A stretch of DNA of 64,000 bases. Origin: Pterois miles (taxonomy: Eukaryota; Chordata; Actinopteri; Perciformes; Scorpaenidae). The position numbers and the translations under genes are program-made. This document shows, in pieces, positions 33,571 to 46,710 of the stretch (positions are counted from its first letter, which is position 1; every line of letters begins with the position of its first letter). The notes under the pieces were generated by a model. It saw nothing but the letters and a program-made list of their open reading frames with translations, made no database searches and had not been told where the DNA came from. The stretch is from NCBI GenBank assembly GCA_947000775.1, contig CAMQGK010000328.1, forward strand, positions 1,880,001-1,944,000, read 5' to 3'.

Positions 33571-36029
33571 AAAGCTGCATCTTTATTTTAATAAAATGCA
33601 TCTTTATTGTGAAATTCTCAACTGATAAAACTCAAGAGAGCTGTCTATTTTATTTACTACTTATATTATTTTATACATTTATATATTTTAGGCTGTTTTT
33701 CATTTAAATGCCTGGAAGAGTGCAGTAATGAAATTATGAAATTGTCAAATCATAATTTAGTTGTAACTGCTTGTGTTGAATAAATAATTGGATGTGGATT
33801 AATGATAATACTGTAATTAGCGTGATTAATGTAATCAAAGTCAACCGTGACTGGGAGTCTGGTGTTTGTGTCTCATGTGAGACTAAAGTAACATTGACTT
33901 ATTTTGCCACGTCAGTCTTTAGTGATGCGACTCGTCGATATCATCAGTCAGGTGAGTCTTCAACCACGACTGTTTTGTAACCCTACCTGCGTAGTTGTGT
34001 TGCCAAACCTGAAGTTCCTGTTCCTGTTTATTTTGAAAGGCCACTATGCACATAACAGCTGTGTGGTGACACGCTGTCCCCGTCCCGTCCAGTAAAGTAA
34101 CGTAAGAGGGGTATCCTGTCCATCGGTCTCCAGCGCCGAGGGTCACCGACCAACCGGTGGTAATTTGACGAGTTGGGAGTGAGACTGTATTGGTATATAT
34201 AGATACTGTATTATATAAATATGTATAAAAAGCAACACTGACCAACAATAAAATTAAAAGAAATGATATTTAAGTGGTCTTTAAGTTGTAAACAATACGA
34301 ATAGTGCAAAGAAATAAATGCTGAATTGACACGGACAAAGTACAAGTGACTATAGAGTATACTGTAGTGAGTAGGATATTTTGGTGTTACGGTGTTACTG
34401 ACAGTTTATAACCGATATAACTGTTCATCTGAGTGACACCTGAGAGAAGAAACTGTTGTTGCATGCAGCCGTCTTGGCGTACAGTGTTCTGTAGAAATTA
34501 ATAATTAAAATAATACTTCTAGCCCAGCAGCAGGTGTCTTATCAAAGTTTACACCATATTTGTGTATGTGGCCGTCAAAGCCATTGTGCTGCTCTGGAAA
34601 TGATTAACACGCGGTTCAGTCACTGCCAAGCAAAGCTCCATATGCAAACACCACCAACCCTCCGTCTTTGCATTCTGCAGGTCATTTGGGTTTAATACTC
34701 TTTATGGCATCCGGTGGTGACCAGGGCTGCTTGGGTAGATGTTTGCTGCGGTTCTGCACCATCGTGAATGAAACAGCCGACTAACGAGGAAGCGCTGTGC
34801 TGGTGCTTTATCAGCAGCATTTGCCTGTGGTGTTTTTTCTATATATGGCACATGCAAAGTGAGTCGGATGGTGCAGGGCACATCTGTGAATTTCCTCAAG
34901 TTGCTGACAGGCAAACTACTCATGTGGTGAAATGCAGGGTTTCACTTCACGTGCAGCTGAGCTTGTGCACATTAGTGAATCTAACTGTAATGAAAACCTG
35001 AAACGAGTAACACCAAATTCAGCATTACAGGAAAATTGCATCTCAGATTGTATTTGTGTCTGTTCATTAGTCTTCCCTGAGACTAACATGCATGCTCCCC
35101 TGTGAGGAGATTAATGTGAGATGGTACTCTGTGCTGAGCATGAGGAAAGGTTCAGAGAGGAGTTCTGTGAGTTCATCCAAACATGCATCATGTTAGTTTA
35201 GATGACCTCGCTCTGCTCGTCCAGTTGCTTCGTTAAAGCAGAAAACTACACTGGAAATGAAGCTAGATTATCTGCATTTTGCTCCAGTCAACCAAAGCTC
35301 TCCGCTGTGACCAGTGACATGCTTGAGATTGATTTCATGCTAGTAGAGTAAATATTCTGCATATTTTTTATCTTGTCAGACACTATGGGTTGTTTGTTCA
35401 GACAGATAGTCGATACAAAAGTCTCTCCTCAAGGTCCCGTTACTTTAGTTTTGAATCTATGTTTTAAATGACCTTTAAGTGACCTTTAGTTAAGGGTTAG
35501 GATTACTGTCCAGTGATCTCTCGAGGTCGAGTGAATGATGACTGCCCTCCGTCAGAATCAACAGCAACAAGCCTGATGTTGTACTGACAGAGGAGGTCAG
35601 GCTGGATTCAAACCATAGACCCCTCTCTCCTGCCAGCTGTCCATGCTGGATTATTTTAACCAGTTCCAGTACTCTTATTCACATGTTGCTGTGTGTCAGC
35701 CGCTATCAGTACTTAGTCCTGTTTATTCATCATTTCTTTAAGCATGTCAAACTGTTTCAGTCATAATCAGCTGTGATTTTATTGCTATATTATTAAACAT
35801 GGATTGTGTATCTTCTGTAATAGGTCTATAATATACTAATGATACTCCAGCTGGATCATTTAGTGTTTAGTGTTAATAGTTAATGTCCTTTCCTGTGTTA
35901 TTTGTAGCCTATAGAAGGATCCCAGCCAGGATGCTCCTACATATTATACAGAGACACAATCTGAATTTATACACTGAATAAAAGATAGGGGGATGCACTG
36001 GGTTCAGGGGTGCTCCCTCAAAAAAAGGT
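33571..36029. other. Non-coding stretch
   Basis: No gene or certain repeat. The segments 34570-34690 and 35035-35110 are compositionally balanced and repeat-free, and so are candidates for conserved non-coding elements only. Confidence 0.3.
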
Positions 36030-36030
36030 C

Positions 36031-36395
36031 CCCCCCCCCCCTTCAAACACATATCCCCTTGGGGGGCGGGGGGGGGGAGCTGATCCCAGCTGGCATTGGG
36101 CGAAGGCGGGGTTCACCCTGGACAGGTCGCCAGTCCATCGCAGGACACATAGAGACAGACAACATAGAGACAGACAACCATTCACGCTCACATCCACACC
36201 TACGGGCAAATTAGAGTCATCAATTAACCTAAACAGCATGTCTTTGGACTGTGGGAGGAAGCCGGAGTACCCGGAGAAAACCCACGCTTACATGGGGAGA
36301 ACATGCAAACTCCACACAGAAGAGTCCCAAGCCGGAATCGAACCTGCGACCCTCTTGCTGTGAGGCGAGAGTGCTGACCACTGTGCAGCCCTTCA
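36031..36395 (+). repeat. LINE-tail-like dispersed repeat, copy 3 (most complete)
   Basis: Begins in a C-run and a GGGGCGGGGGGGGGGAG run, then GATCCCAGCTGGCATTGGGC through CTTTGGACTGTGGGAGGAAG to GCTGTGAGGCGAGAGTGCTG. A small tandem duplication CATAGAGACAGACAA occurs at about 36148-36177. Confidence 0.85.
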
Positions 36396-38725
36396 ACAAA
36401 AGGTTTTAGAGTTAAAACTGTGCAATTGTGCATCATTTGGACCATTATTATTAATAGTTACGTGATTATTTTGTTATTTATCACAGCCTTCATCTGAAAT
36501 TTTAATTCTTCTGGAAATGTTTGCCCCAAAAGGACAGGTGCAGAAAATTTTAAATAATACTTCATGAATTATATTTGTGATGTCAGTATTGTATTGATAA
36601 ATTTCAGCACCCTCATTCTCACCCCTCCTCCCCGTGCCGTGCATCGGCTCGTCCAGATGCTGCCTACAAGTACGCTGTCGCTGCTCTGTTAGGAATCGTC
36701 ATAATGAATCGAACTCTGGTTTTAGTGCGTAAACCTGTGAGCTCCTTTCATGTGATATAATCAGAAGCTCCAGAACAACTTCGAAATGGACCTTGAGTTG
36801 TCATAACAGTCTGTTCAGGGTCAAGAATGAACTTTGAACTTCAGCTTTGAAACCAACATAGATGACAAGTCCTGAAACGGTCTGTGTGCTGCTGCTTTTC
36901 CCATTTTCACCTTCAAATCGCCAGTTGGGATAAAAATTCAACCAGAACCAGAAAACATACTGCATATGGGTTCAGCTTGTTTCATAATAGATCATCAAAT
37001 ATACAATGCATTATTTTTTATTTTTCATGTGAATTAAAAATTGGAAATCCACCTGTTTTTCCTGTTTTTAAAGGACAGACAGATGATAGATTGACAGATT
37101 GTTTTAATTTATACGAAAACAAAATAAAGCATTGTATATTTGTTTATCCTCTTATCACACAAGCTGAACCCAGCTTTGGACGGAGGCTATGCAGACCTTA
37201 CACTGCTCATAAAAAAATGACCTTTACTACTCCTTGACAGCTGAGCAAACTGCTGTCTTCATCTGCTGATGAAGATCATGTGATGTGATGAAACAACTGT
37301 GAACCTTGTTGGAGGATGTTTTTCTTCAGCCAAAGCGTGACTTAAGTCCTCAAACTACTGCTGCGCGTTGGGTCTGATTTAAAAGGAACAAAACAAACGT
37401 ATTTCAGTGTGTCACGGCGCTTTTTATAGCCTGTATAATCTGAAGCAATAGCAGGTGCCCTGAGGATACATGACTGGTTGCTTTGGTGCAGCTCAACAGA
37501 CGGTGCACAGATTACTTTGACATTTGAGCAGAAAGACTTGTGTCGAGTTGATTCTCGGATCAATGGATCTGATTGGACTGATTTATGACTCTGTAGCTAC
37601 TTTTATACAACAAAATGATCTGTTGCATGGTATCAGGTTCATTACTGAACAGCACAAATCTAATTTCCTTCCCTCGTGTAGTCATTATTCCATGTCTGAT
37701 ACAAACAACATGCCGCCAATGTATGGTGTGCCTATTATTGTGCTTTACTGCCTGAGGCCATATGTGGTTTGATACCATGTAGTTGCCTCTGGTTGATTTC
37801 TCAATAGAATAATGATTAACGTGCCATGTTGATGTGCTGTAATGCGTTGCAGGGAGCTCTGAGCAGGTGGCTGTGCAGGACGGTAGGAGCTCGGAGTGCA
37901 ATCTGAAGCTGTGGGAGCTTTAAATGTCAGAAAACTTTCTGCTTTTAAAGGAAGATGGAGAGGACGAATGACAGCGAGGTGTCAGCGAGGGGGAGATTGA
38001 CAATGGTGTCAGTGGGTGATATTTGTGTGCTGTGTGCAGATTAGCATGAGCGCTAGCAGGAGAGGGAGCACCGCAAACAGCCCAGGGTTATTTAGCCAGC
38101 TCTCGGAGGGATCGGACATGCTAGCACGCCGCCTCATCTCTCCAACATACGCCCGGCTGACAAGTCGCTCCGGGTACCTGACATTTTCCTTTTTTCCTCT
38201 TTTTTTCTCTTTCCTCCACATTCCTGACCTTTCCAGTTAGCGCTCCGAGTGCAGGTGAGGCTTGTACTGTCAAAAGGGAAGAAGGGTCTGCAGAGATGCT
38301 AAAGCCGGTTCACTGCCAAACAGTCAATGTTATGGACACCACTGGTGAGGAAACAGGAGCTACAGTGATTGATTGAATCAGCTACTGACGATTCATCCAA
38401 CACGAATGATTCACACCGACAAGGACTGGTCACCCACTTTTTAAAAAACGTATTTTCTCCTTACCTCTGGCGGTATCTAAGATTAGTTTTTGTTTATTTT
38501 GCGCATTTTGAAGTATTTTTGATATTTCTGCCTCCATTCAAATACTATGAGATGCAACAATCTGGTGAAAAGTCTATTTGTGGTGCTCACATAGCAACAC
38601 ATGCATGCTGTAAACATTTTTTTTAATCTTGTATTTTTTATTTTATTTATTTATTTATTATAGTTTCCGCCTCTGAGAAGGCATGTTTCTCTTCAGTTTC
38701 TGAAATCTGCACTAATGCATATATA
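36396..38725. other. Non-coding stretch
   Basis: No repeat family or exon recognised. 37950-38240 is a GC-richer, repeat-free segment. Opposed frames there (74 and 70 codons) lack domains. Confidence 0.3.
38641..38660. repeat. (TTTA)n short array
   Basis: Four to five TTTA units next to a T-rich stretch. Confidence 0.75.
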
Positions 38726-38905
38726 TCCATCCATCTATCTTCAACTGCTTATCCCGTCAGGGTTCGTGGGGGTGGAGGCGATCCCAGCTGGCATTGGGCG
38801 AAGGCGGGGTTCACCCTGGACGGTCCATCGCAGGGCTGACAAGTAGAGACAGACAACTATTCATGTTCACATTCACACCTACGGTCAGCCATGAACCTAA
38901 ACTGC
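38726..38905 (+). repeat. LINE-tail-like dispersed repeat, copy 4 (truncated)
   Basis: Has the 5' part of the unit (ATCCATCCATCTATCTTCAA, TTATCCCGTCAGGGTTCG, GCTGGCATTGGGCGAAGGC) but stops after CACATTCACACCTACGG. Confidence 0.8.
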
Positions 38906-38949
38906 TGTTTAATGTGAAAGCGGTCGCTCAGATCAACAGAGCTGTATCT

Positions 38950-39215
38950 CTGCTAGGGCTGCAACTAACGTTTATTTTCATTGGTGATTAATCTGATGAT
39001 TATTTTCTTGATTACTTGATGAGATGTTTGATCTAGAACAACAGAAAATGGTAAAAATCAAATCCCAAGATGACGTCCTCTGATGTCTTGTTTTGTCTAC
39101 AACTCAAAGATATTCAGTTTACTTTCGTAGAGGAGTGAAGAAACCAGCAAATATTCACGTTTAAGAAGTAGAAATCCAAAATACTCAAACTGATTAAAAT
39201 AGTTGCCGCTTTAGC
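38950..39215 (+). mobile_element. Truncated MITE (AGGGCTGCAACTAACG family)
   Basis: Starts AGGGCTGCAACTAACGTTTA and continues GTGATTAATCTGATGATTAT, CCCAAGATGACGTCCTCTGA, ACAACTCAAAGATATTCAGT. I know this as an abundant teleost non-autonomous DNA element. The right inverted end is missing. Confidence 0.7.
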
Positions 39216-40494
39216 ATCTTTAAGCTTGTTTTGGTTTTATGGCCTACAACCTTACTGTTTAGTTTCACTTTACTGCTCTCATCAATCCAGCAGCAAAAGC
39301 TCTGATAAACCCGCCGTATGCTGTACGCAGACAAGTTAGCGTCTATCTGTAGGGACCATAGGGGAACATTTAGAAGTGGAAATGGTAGATATGGCCCTAA
39401 GAGTTGGTTGAAACCAAAAACAGAGCTAAAAGATGAATAAATGTTGGACTTAGATTCAGCAGTTGGCCAGAAACACAACTTCAAATAAATGCTGATGTTG
39501 CTATGTGTTTGCTGGAAACAAAAAAACAATTAATGCTGCTTTAAATTAAAAATTCCACGTGGCAGCAGACATCTCATAGACTGGTGTCTCATGGTCAAAT
39601 AAAACCAAACCACAGTATTTAGATGCCACTAGCAGCAGAGAAAAAGCTTTTTTTGTGGGTGAACCAGCCCTTTGACATGAGAAATGGTGGAGAGGGTCAG
39701 TCGTAGAGCAAGTCTCCCTGACACTCTTAATTGAAGCATTTCCAGACTGCAGTCTCTGAGCTGGCAGCTGAAAACCTTTAAAAGTGAATCAGTCTCTTCC
39801 ACTCTCCTTCAGTGGTCTTACTGCTGTAATGCCACTATCTCAAACTGAAGGAGCTCTGACGCAACAGACCGCAGCCGCCGTCACCTCTGTCGGCCAAGAC
39901 GGTAATAGAGATCCTCTGGTCTGGCGATGTGTAGCACTCAGCCTGCACTACGCTGTGTTTTATTTCCATATCTGTCCACATTTTCTCCTTTTCGCAGTAA
40001 CAGTATTGCTGTAAGACGTTGTACAAAATGTGCTTTTTGCTTAAATGCAAAAACAACCTGTTTAATGCACTGACAGTATGTTTAGCTGATAATTTAGTCT
40101 GAAATTGTGCAGTTGCAGTAATTATCTGCCTCCCCTGTCACATCCCGTCTCTCTGCAGCCTTTTGGGTTATTATATAACTGCACCGAGGTCAAGGACAGC
40201 AGCATTATTTTTTTCGGTGCAGTTTTGCAATTAACTAGCTCTTCCACAGCGGTCCCATCCTGCACTAACTGTAAATTACTCCGTGAGACCTGGATGGCTC
40301 CAACTTCGGGACGGCCTGTTCTCCACCAGGTGAAAGCTGTGAAGCCCAAATCTGCTAATATAGAAAACTGATGTAAGGCTTCTATGGCAACACTGCAGGA
40401 AGCAGATCTGAGGCATCGTCCTAAGTGGCACTTGAATTGTACCAACGCCGTGCTGCTGCAAGATCTTCGCCTCTGTTTCACAAACTTTACATTT
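39216..40494. other. Non-coding stretch
   Basis: No exon or repeat recognised. Confidence 0.35.
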
Positions 40495-40640
40495 CTACAG
40501 TGTCATTTAGTGGACACTTTCGTTCAAAGCAACGTACATCTGAGAGTTTGTAGAAAACAAGCAAGGATCTAGATAGGAGGGAACAATGGGAATCAGAGCA
40601 GGTGCCAGCAGGCAGTGCACAGAGGCAAAGCACAGGGTCC
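40495..40640 (+). repeat. Dispersed repeat fragment (CATTTAGTGGACACTTT)
   Basis: GTCATTTAGTGGACACTTTC, TTCAAAGCAACGTACATCTG resembles the widespread fish sequence CATTTAGCAGACGCTTT...CCAAAGCGACTTAC. Class not determined. Confidence 0.5.
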
Positions 40641-40655
40641 ATAGAAACAGATCTG

Positions 40656-40674
40656 TTTTTTTTTTTTTTTTTTT
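40656..40674. repeat. Poly-T run
   Basis: About 19 T; may be the reverse-strand A-tail of a retroposed fragment, such as the repeat just before it. Confidence 0.8.
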
Positions 40675-41063
40675 GCTTTGTCATCATCATTAACAGTATC
40701 AACACCAAGGGATGTGACTGTGATTACCTCATTAACATTATGGTTCTCTTATAGCATTGGGTATAAGCCAAATAGGCGCATTTGCTTTTAATTTGACACT
40801 AAATCTTCTGTCAGCTCTCGTCCTGTATGTGGTGCTCTGTGCTGAGACTCGGGAGCAGATACATTCACTTTCAGCTTGTAGCAGCCGTCATCCAACTTTC
40901 TATTTATAACATGCCGCTGATACACCCAAATGAACTAAATAGGTTTTATTTCAGTAAAAAAGCGAAATGACGGTGGGGGTAGTGGGTACGTAATGTAATC
41001 AGTGTGTCCTTAGCACTGTGTAACACCGGTAACTACTGCTGCAAGCCTATCAGCAATGCGATC

Positions 41064-41130
41064 AGTATCATCATCATCATCATCATCATGAACATCCTAA
41101 TGAACAACATCATCGTCATCAGCATCAGTG
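41064..41130. repeat. (ATC)n microsatellite and degenerate continuation
   Basis: Eight or so ATC units at 41064-41088, then imperfect ATC/GTC units to about 41130. Confidence 0.9.
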
Positions 41131-41245
41131 TCATTAGGGGTTCATGAAAGAGCTGGGTCTGTAGCTTTTTCATAACAGTGGAAAGGGATCGAATGGAGTT
41201 CGGTAACCTCATTCCACCAGTGGGGGTCTACAGAGGAGAAGACTC

Positions 41246-41580
41246 TAGCGTAGTGGGGGGGGGGAGGGAGTGAGCCCTGGATGAGGGAGTGTAGACCTGG
41301 ATGAGGGAGTGTAGACCTGGATGAGGGAGTTGGGTGGGGGGTGTAGACCTGGATGAGGGAGGGTAGACGGTAGTGTAGACCTGGATGAGGGAGTATAGAC
41401 CTGGATGGAGGAGTATAGATGTGGATGAGGGAGGGAAGGTAAGGGGGAGGGGATGTTGTGGGTGGGTTGTGTGATGTGAGAGAGAATGGGGGGAGTGGGG
41501 GGAAATGAGAATAGGAGAAGTGGGGGGTGATTGGGGGGAGTGAAGAGTGGTTGTGGTGTGATTTGGATTATGTGAGGGGG
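41246..41580. repeat. 20-bp minisatellite grading into a G-rich tract
   Basis: Tandem units of CTGGATGAGGGAGTGTAGAC from 41277 to about 41435, then a strongly G-rich segment with repeated GGGGGG runs (41488-41540). The 130-codon minus-strand frame (41228-41620) is a repeat translation. Confidence 0.92.
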
Positions 41581-43089
41581 GTGACACTACCATACTCTTC
41601 TTCACTCCTTTTTTATTCATTATTTTCTCGGACCAGCTCAGAAACTAGCTGTGTGAACTTTTCTCATTTATTAGCACTTCCTCCACCTTCATAACTTGGT
41701 ATCCTGTAGTTCACGTCTGAACAAAACAGAGTCTGATTAAAAACATTCAGGAAGTGGTGTGGTCAGTGCAGATCCAGAAACCAGATCTAAAATCATTTTA
41801 GGTCCACTGTTGATTCTCCAAATTGAAGAGCAGACGCCTCATGGTGTGTCGTGTTGCTCTTGGAAGTAACGCAGCTAGCTCCCAGGCAGATGTCTTTAAA
41901 ACGTTGCATCCTTTTTCTTCTCAGACGGGTCATAGAGAGGTTAAAGGAGGATTTTAAGCCACAGGGGAGTCATGGATTGTGGGAAAGGGAATGAAGCTTG
42001 GTATTAAGAAATTATATTTCCAGGCATTTTTATTCTGAGGCCACATAACATTATGTACAGAGTTGCTTTTCTCTTGCTTCCTCGTTCCTTTCTGTTCTTT
42101 TGCTAAAATTAACTTCCTAAATGTCAAGTCTGAACGTGGGAGAGGGTGTGGTGTGAAGGCCTACAGTGTTATGGTGATAACATAAAGAGCCACAGTTTCT
42201 TTGAAGGGACGTGTATTTGCTTGAGCGGCGTAAGTGCATGACTTGACAAATACACACAGTCCGAGCCAACAGCTCTGAATTCCCAGCATGCACAGTGCCT
42301 CCTGAACTGTGCCCGTAACAGATAAGTGAGCTGTGGAGTGCAGAGACAGGCCTTGTGATAGCAGTTGGCACCGGAGTCGTTACAAGTCTGGACAACACAG
42401 CGGCCCCAGAAAGCCGCCAGACCCGATCGTGCACCGTCGCTGTCACACGTGCAAACAGCAACTGCTGATCAATCTGTCACACTGCTTGAAAACGCGAACC
42501 GAGCTGTGGGTAGAACGAGGGCAGGAAACACAGGATGTTATTGTGAGGGTTTGTGCATGTGTTGGTGTGTGTGTCAGCAGTGCAGGTCTGAATGTGCTTT
42601 TCAGGGTTGTTTGAGGTGAGGTACATGGTTGTGCTATGAGTCAACAAATGGATCCTGGAGTCCGCTGGCCCCTTCCAGCCTGTACGGTATGAATGCCGGC
42701 TTACAGCTGACTTTGACTGAAATACGATCTATTTCAGTTTAAAGTAACTGTGACATGAGTTGACAACTTAACAGGAACACCACGACAAAATTGGACTGGA
42801 GAAATTAAGTCAAAAGGCAGTTTCACACAGAAACTTAAGACTCGATGAATATTAATCAACAGCATGTGTCAACTATTTGAAGAGGGTTCTGTAATAAACA
42901 CTTTTTATGTGAGTTTTCAAAGCTGCATACAGGAACTAAAAAGCTTTCAGGGAAATCAGTAACAGAATTGCAGGTGCTTGGCAAAGACAAACAGGGAAAT
43001 TGTTGCTGAAAGGATAAACTTTATTGAGAAACTTCAAACAGGTTATTACAACCCAGATTTACATTCGAGTTAGGTGGTGGCCTCTAGTG
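41581..43089. other. Non-coding stretch
   Basis: No gene or certain repeat. The frame at 42117-42461 on the minus strand has no domain. Confidence 0.35.
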
Positions 43090-43720
43090 GCCGTAGTTAA
43101 AATAACATCATTTTAACCTGCGTTCATAACTTGCGTAACAGTGCAGTCTTTTCAAAATAAACTTCTGTCTTCACAGGAAACAACATCCTTAACTTTAGCT
43201 AATAAAATGACTTAGATTTAGGAAAAGACTGACTTGGTTAGGTTTAGGCAAAAAAACTACTTAACTTTAAGACAAGGTGGTGGTTTGGGTTAAAACAACT
43301 CTGGAAGTGACGTTAATTACGTAACTTACGTGATAAATAAATCAACGTTGACTTCTGGTTCACACGGGACATGATCGCTGTTGGTGTTTTTAACCTGCCC
43401 AGGGTCACATCCCGGGCCAACCCGACCTCCCTACACGACCTTCACCACTCTCTACATTTCCTGGTTCATAATTACATTAATGACACACAAATTACTGTTG
43501 TGAGATATACAGAAATTACAGTGCATTACATTTCGTAGGTATGACTACGAACGGTGTAAGAGACCAGCCTGAACAACATACTTATTTTAAACCAAACCAT
43601 GATCTTTTCCTAAACCTAACCAAGTAGATTTGTTGCCTAATCCTAACCAAACTGTGACCGTTTCACAACATAAACCACCTGTAAAACCGAGGACGTACTG
43701 ATCTGATCTTCCACCGGTAG
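43090..43720 (+). repeat. Dispersed repeat family B, copy 2 (longest)
   Basis: Contains TTGGTTAGGTTTAGGCAAAA, GATAAATAAATCAACGTTGA, CATTTCGTAGGTATGACTAC, GAGACCAGCCTGAACAACAT and CATGATCTTTTCCTAAACCT. Relatives lie at 18625-18910 and 46240-46710. The two GGTTTAGG/CCTAAACC parts are roughly inverted, so this may be a foldback element. Confidence 0.6.
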
Positions 43721-46239
43721 ATGCACTAACTTAGGAACAAACTACCTGTGTGGTCGTGTGGGTTGGAATATCAGACTTGACTAACTAACTAATAATAATA
43801 ATAACTAATAACATATCCTGTCACCAGTTTTGGTTCCCTGCTTTCTTGACTCATATGTAGCGAAGATAATAGAGAAGCTGTATCTGTTAAAGTGCTGCAG
43901 CTTTCACCTTTGACCTCCATGGTTCCTTAAATCGTAAGCTTGGTTGTGATTGATGGGGGGTGTGTATGTGTGTGATACATGACTGAGAGCCTGCTCACAT
44001 TTTCACTTCCGTTAGAAATCTCCTCGGTTCACACACAGCTGCAGGTTGCACACACTTCCTCTCGCCTCAGTGTTTATCTGCTACGTGGACTCTGTAACTT
44101 AATGAGCCTCAAAGAAGACAAACAAGTGAAACATAGTGATATAGTCTGTGAAATAGTCTCTATAGGCTCATTTTGAAAACAGTTTGGCTTTTGATGTCGT
44201 CCTTGTGTACCCCGAGGTGATTTGCTATGAGATTATTTCCAAAATGGGGCTTTAAAACCCCCCTCCGCAGCATTTCTATGATATTTCATATTTATTTGAG
44301 TCATTTCCTGACAAAGTTGATTAGCCATTATTTTTATTAATAATTTGATTGTGTGCCCAAACTTATAAAAAAGGGGGAAAATGACGAATACGATTGTAGC
44401 AGAAGCTGCAGGTCAAAGGTCATCCTTCAAGCTTACACAGGCGCACTCATCTGTCTGTTTGTCTTTCTAGATAGGTAGCGAGTTAGCATCAGCTAACTGA
44501 GGGTTTTTGTTTTATTTTTAGTTTCCTCGGCTTTAGTTAGTGTGTTTATTTTCACAATGGCATTTGTGTGTGCGTGAACAGGTGAAATCCCACCGGCAGA
44601 CTTACCGTCTCGTCCTGCTGGAGATAAATTAATGGAAAGCAGCAGATACTGGAGGATAGCGGCTGTCTAAGTCTGAATGATGGATGCACAACTTACAGAC
44701 CAAAAGAAAACAAGAGAAAAGTCCCGTTAGAGAAATAAGTGAATCACAGCGCAGCCCGGTGTCGAGGCGAGGCGAGGGCGGCTGATGTTAACGCCTCCAA
44801 AGCCTCCTGAAACTGTATGTCAAACGGTGGACCTTAGCAACACGTCTGTCCGTCCTCCGGTTGCCTGTTGTCGGCGTGTGGCGGTGCAGGACGGCCGCCT
44901 CGCCAGGAGGAGACGGGAGAGAGAGAGAGTTGGTGTGCTACGCTAGTTCTTGTCTTATTTGTGGACTTTCATCTAAACTGCATTGAAAAATGATGCAATC
45001 TAGTTACCTTGGTAATGAATAAAGTCTGACTGTTAACCACATCCCCATTCTCTGTTCGAGAAAGAACGTTAACCAAAAACAGGAAGTGAAACTGGCCGGA
45101 GGGCTTTAAGCTTTAATCGTTCTGTGACATTTTCATCAACATTTCCCGCCTTTAGCGCTGAGCTCTGTATGTTTTGGCTTTTCTGCAGATGGAGGTTGAG
45201 GTGTTCGTTCCATGCTGGCCGTTGGTGCCCATGTTACTTCTGTTTATTGCAAACTAAACTGTGAATCCCTGCAGTTTTACAGAGTTTGCAAATAGAAAGG
45301 AGCAAACCCGTCTGTTTATTGACAGGGAAATGTTGCAGATTATGTGTCATAGCGTTTATCTCACTACTGTACATACTCTGTGTATGGCAGCACAGATCCA
45401 GTGAACTTGTTGTCTGGAGAGCACGTTGGAGGCTTGGGAGGACCTGCTGTGTGCCAACTGCTTTCAGGCTTTTCACCGACCGCCTTTTCAGTCAGTGAAG
45501 AGCAGCCGGCAGCAGAACAGGAAGAGCAGAGCCGATAGCACTTTTACTCTCTGCTTCTTCAAGATCGCACAGCTGGCAGGAATCACCTGACTCTTCCTGC
45601 CGTCTCGCTCTGTCGGCGTCTGTGTCTGCCTCCACTGCTGTAACCTGCCGCTCTGCCTCCTTCTCTTTCTCCATCACTCACTGTGTTTGCATTAACTCGT
45701 AATAATTTGATCAGAGCCAGGAGGCTAATATTGCAGCTGTCAGATAAACCCCCTTAGAGTTATCTTACTCGCATTAAGGTTGTAATCGCAGAAGCACAAC
45801 TCGATTAACCTCGATGGATTACTCAAATTCCTCTTGGCACCTATACAGCTTAGTGATGTCCTCCTCTGAAATATGAAACCGCCAGAAGCTATGTCAAAGA
45901 AAAAGCAGCAAAACAGCTTTAATTTTGGGAGTAATGCTGTACAGCAGCTGAGCTTTTAACATCCATCCATTCTGTTATATCCCTGCTACCTGCTTGCAGT
46001 GTCGCACACATTAATACAGAAATGAATACGTTGCCAAACACTTACACTAATAAATGTTTTCTACACATACAGTAGATATTTTGGTGTCATTTCATTTTCC
46101 AACCAATAAGGAGCAAAAAATCCAGAATATAATCTAATTAGAGTTTAATTTATTGACATATCTGTTTGAAAAAGATAAAGATGACAACAAAAATATGTTT
46201 CATATCAGCCTCGTATCATGATTGCAGAAACACACAATA
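43721..46239. other. Non-coding stretch
   Basis: No exon recognised. 45690-45840 (GCATTAACTCGTAATAATTT, AGAGTTATCTTACTCGCATT, CTCGATTAACCTCGATGGAT) is dense in homeodomain- and GATA-like cores without being a simple repeat. It is a candidate regulatory element, unverified. Confidence 0.3.
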
Positions 46240-46710
46240 CTAGGTGGTTAACGTGAAACGGTTAGGTTTAGGAAACAAAACTTGTTAAGGTTTGAAAACA
46301 GATATTTATTGATATTTGTTCAAATAATAACGTAACTAGCATGAATAATCAACAACCACCCTGAGCAGACTTTTTTTTTAACGTATATCTTTATCTTAAA
46401 GGAAATGTTATTAATGTTCTGAAATATGACATCTTACGAAAACTTTTTCCACCGTTTTGTTCATTTTCCTACGAATGTCCAGCAACACGTGTCAACTTTC
46501 GCTCTTATACGGTGTTTTCAATATAAACGTCTTCGTCTTCACATGAAACAATTTCCTCTAGGAAAGAAAACCACTTAGTTAATCCTAGGTAAAGGTTGTG
46601 GTTTGGCTTAAAATATCTTAGTGTTGTTACTTGCGACAAATAAATCAACGCTGACATTACTTTTCATAGGTATAACTACGAACAGTATATGAGACCAGCC
46701 TTAAAATCCA
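46240..46710 (+). repeat. Dispersed repeat family B, copy 3
   Basis: GGTTAGGTTTAGGAAACAAA, GACAAATAAATCAACGCTGA and TTCATAGGTATAACTACGAA, then GAGACCAGCCTT where it stops. Lacks the right part of copy 2. Confidence 0.6.

Noticed and set aside
41228..41620. 130-codon minus-strand Pro/Ser/His-rich frame
   Set aside because: Translation of the minisatellite and G-rich tract.
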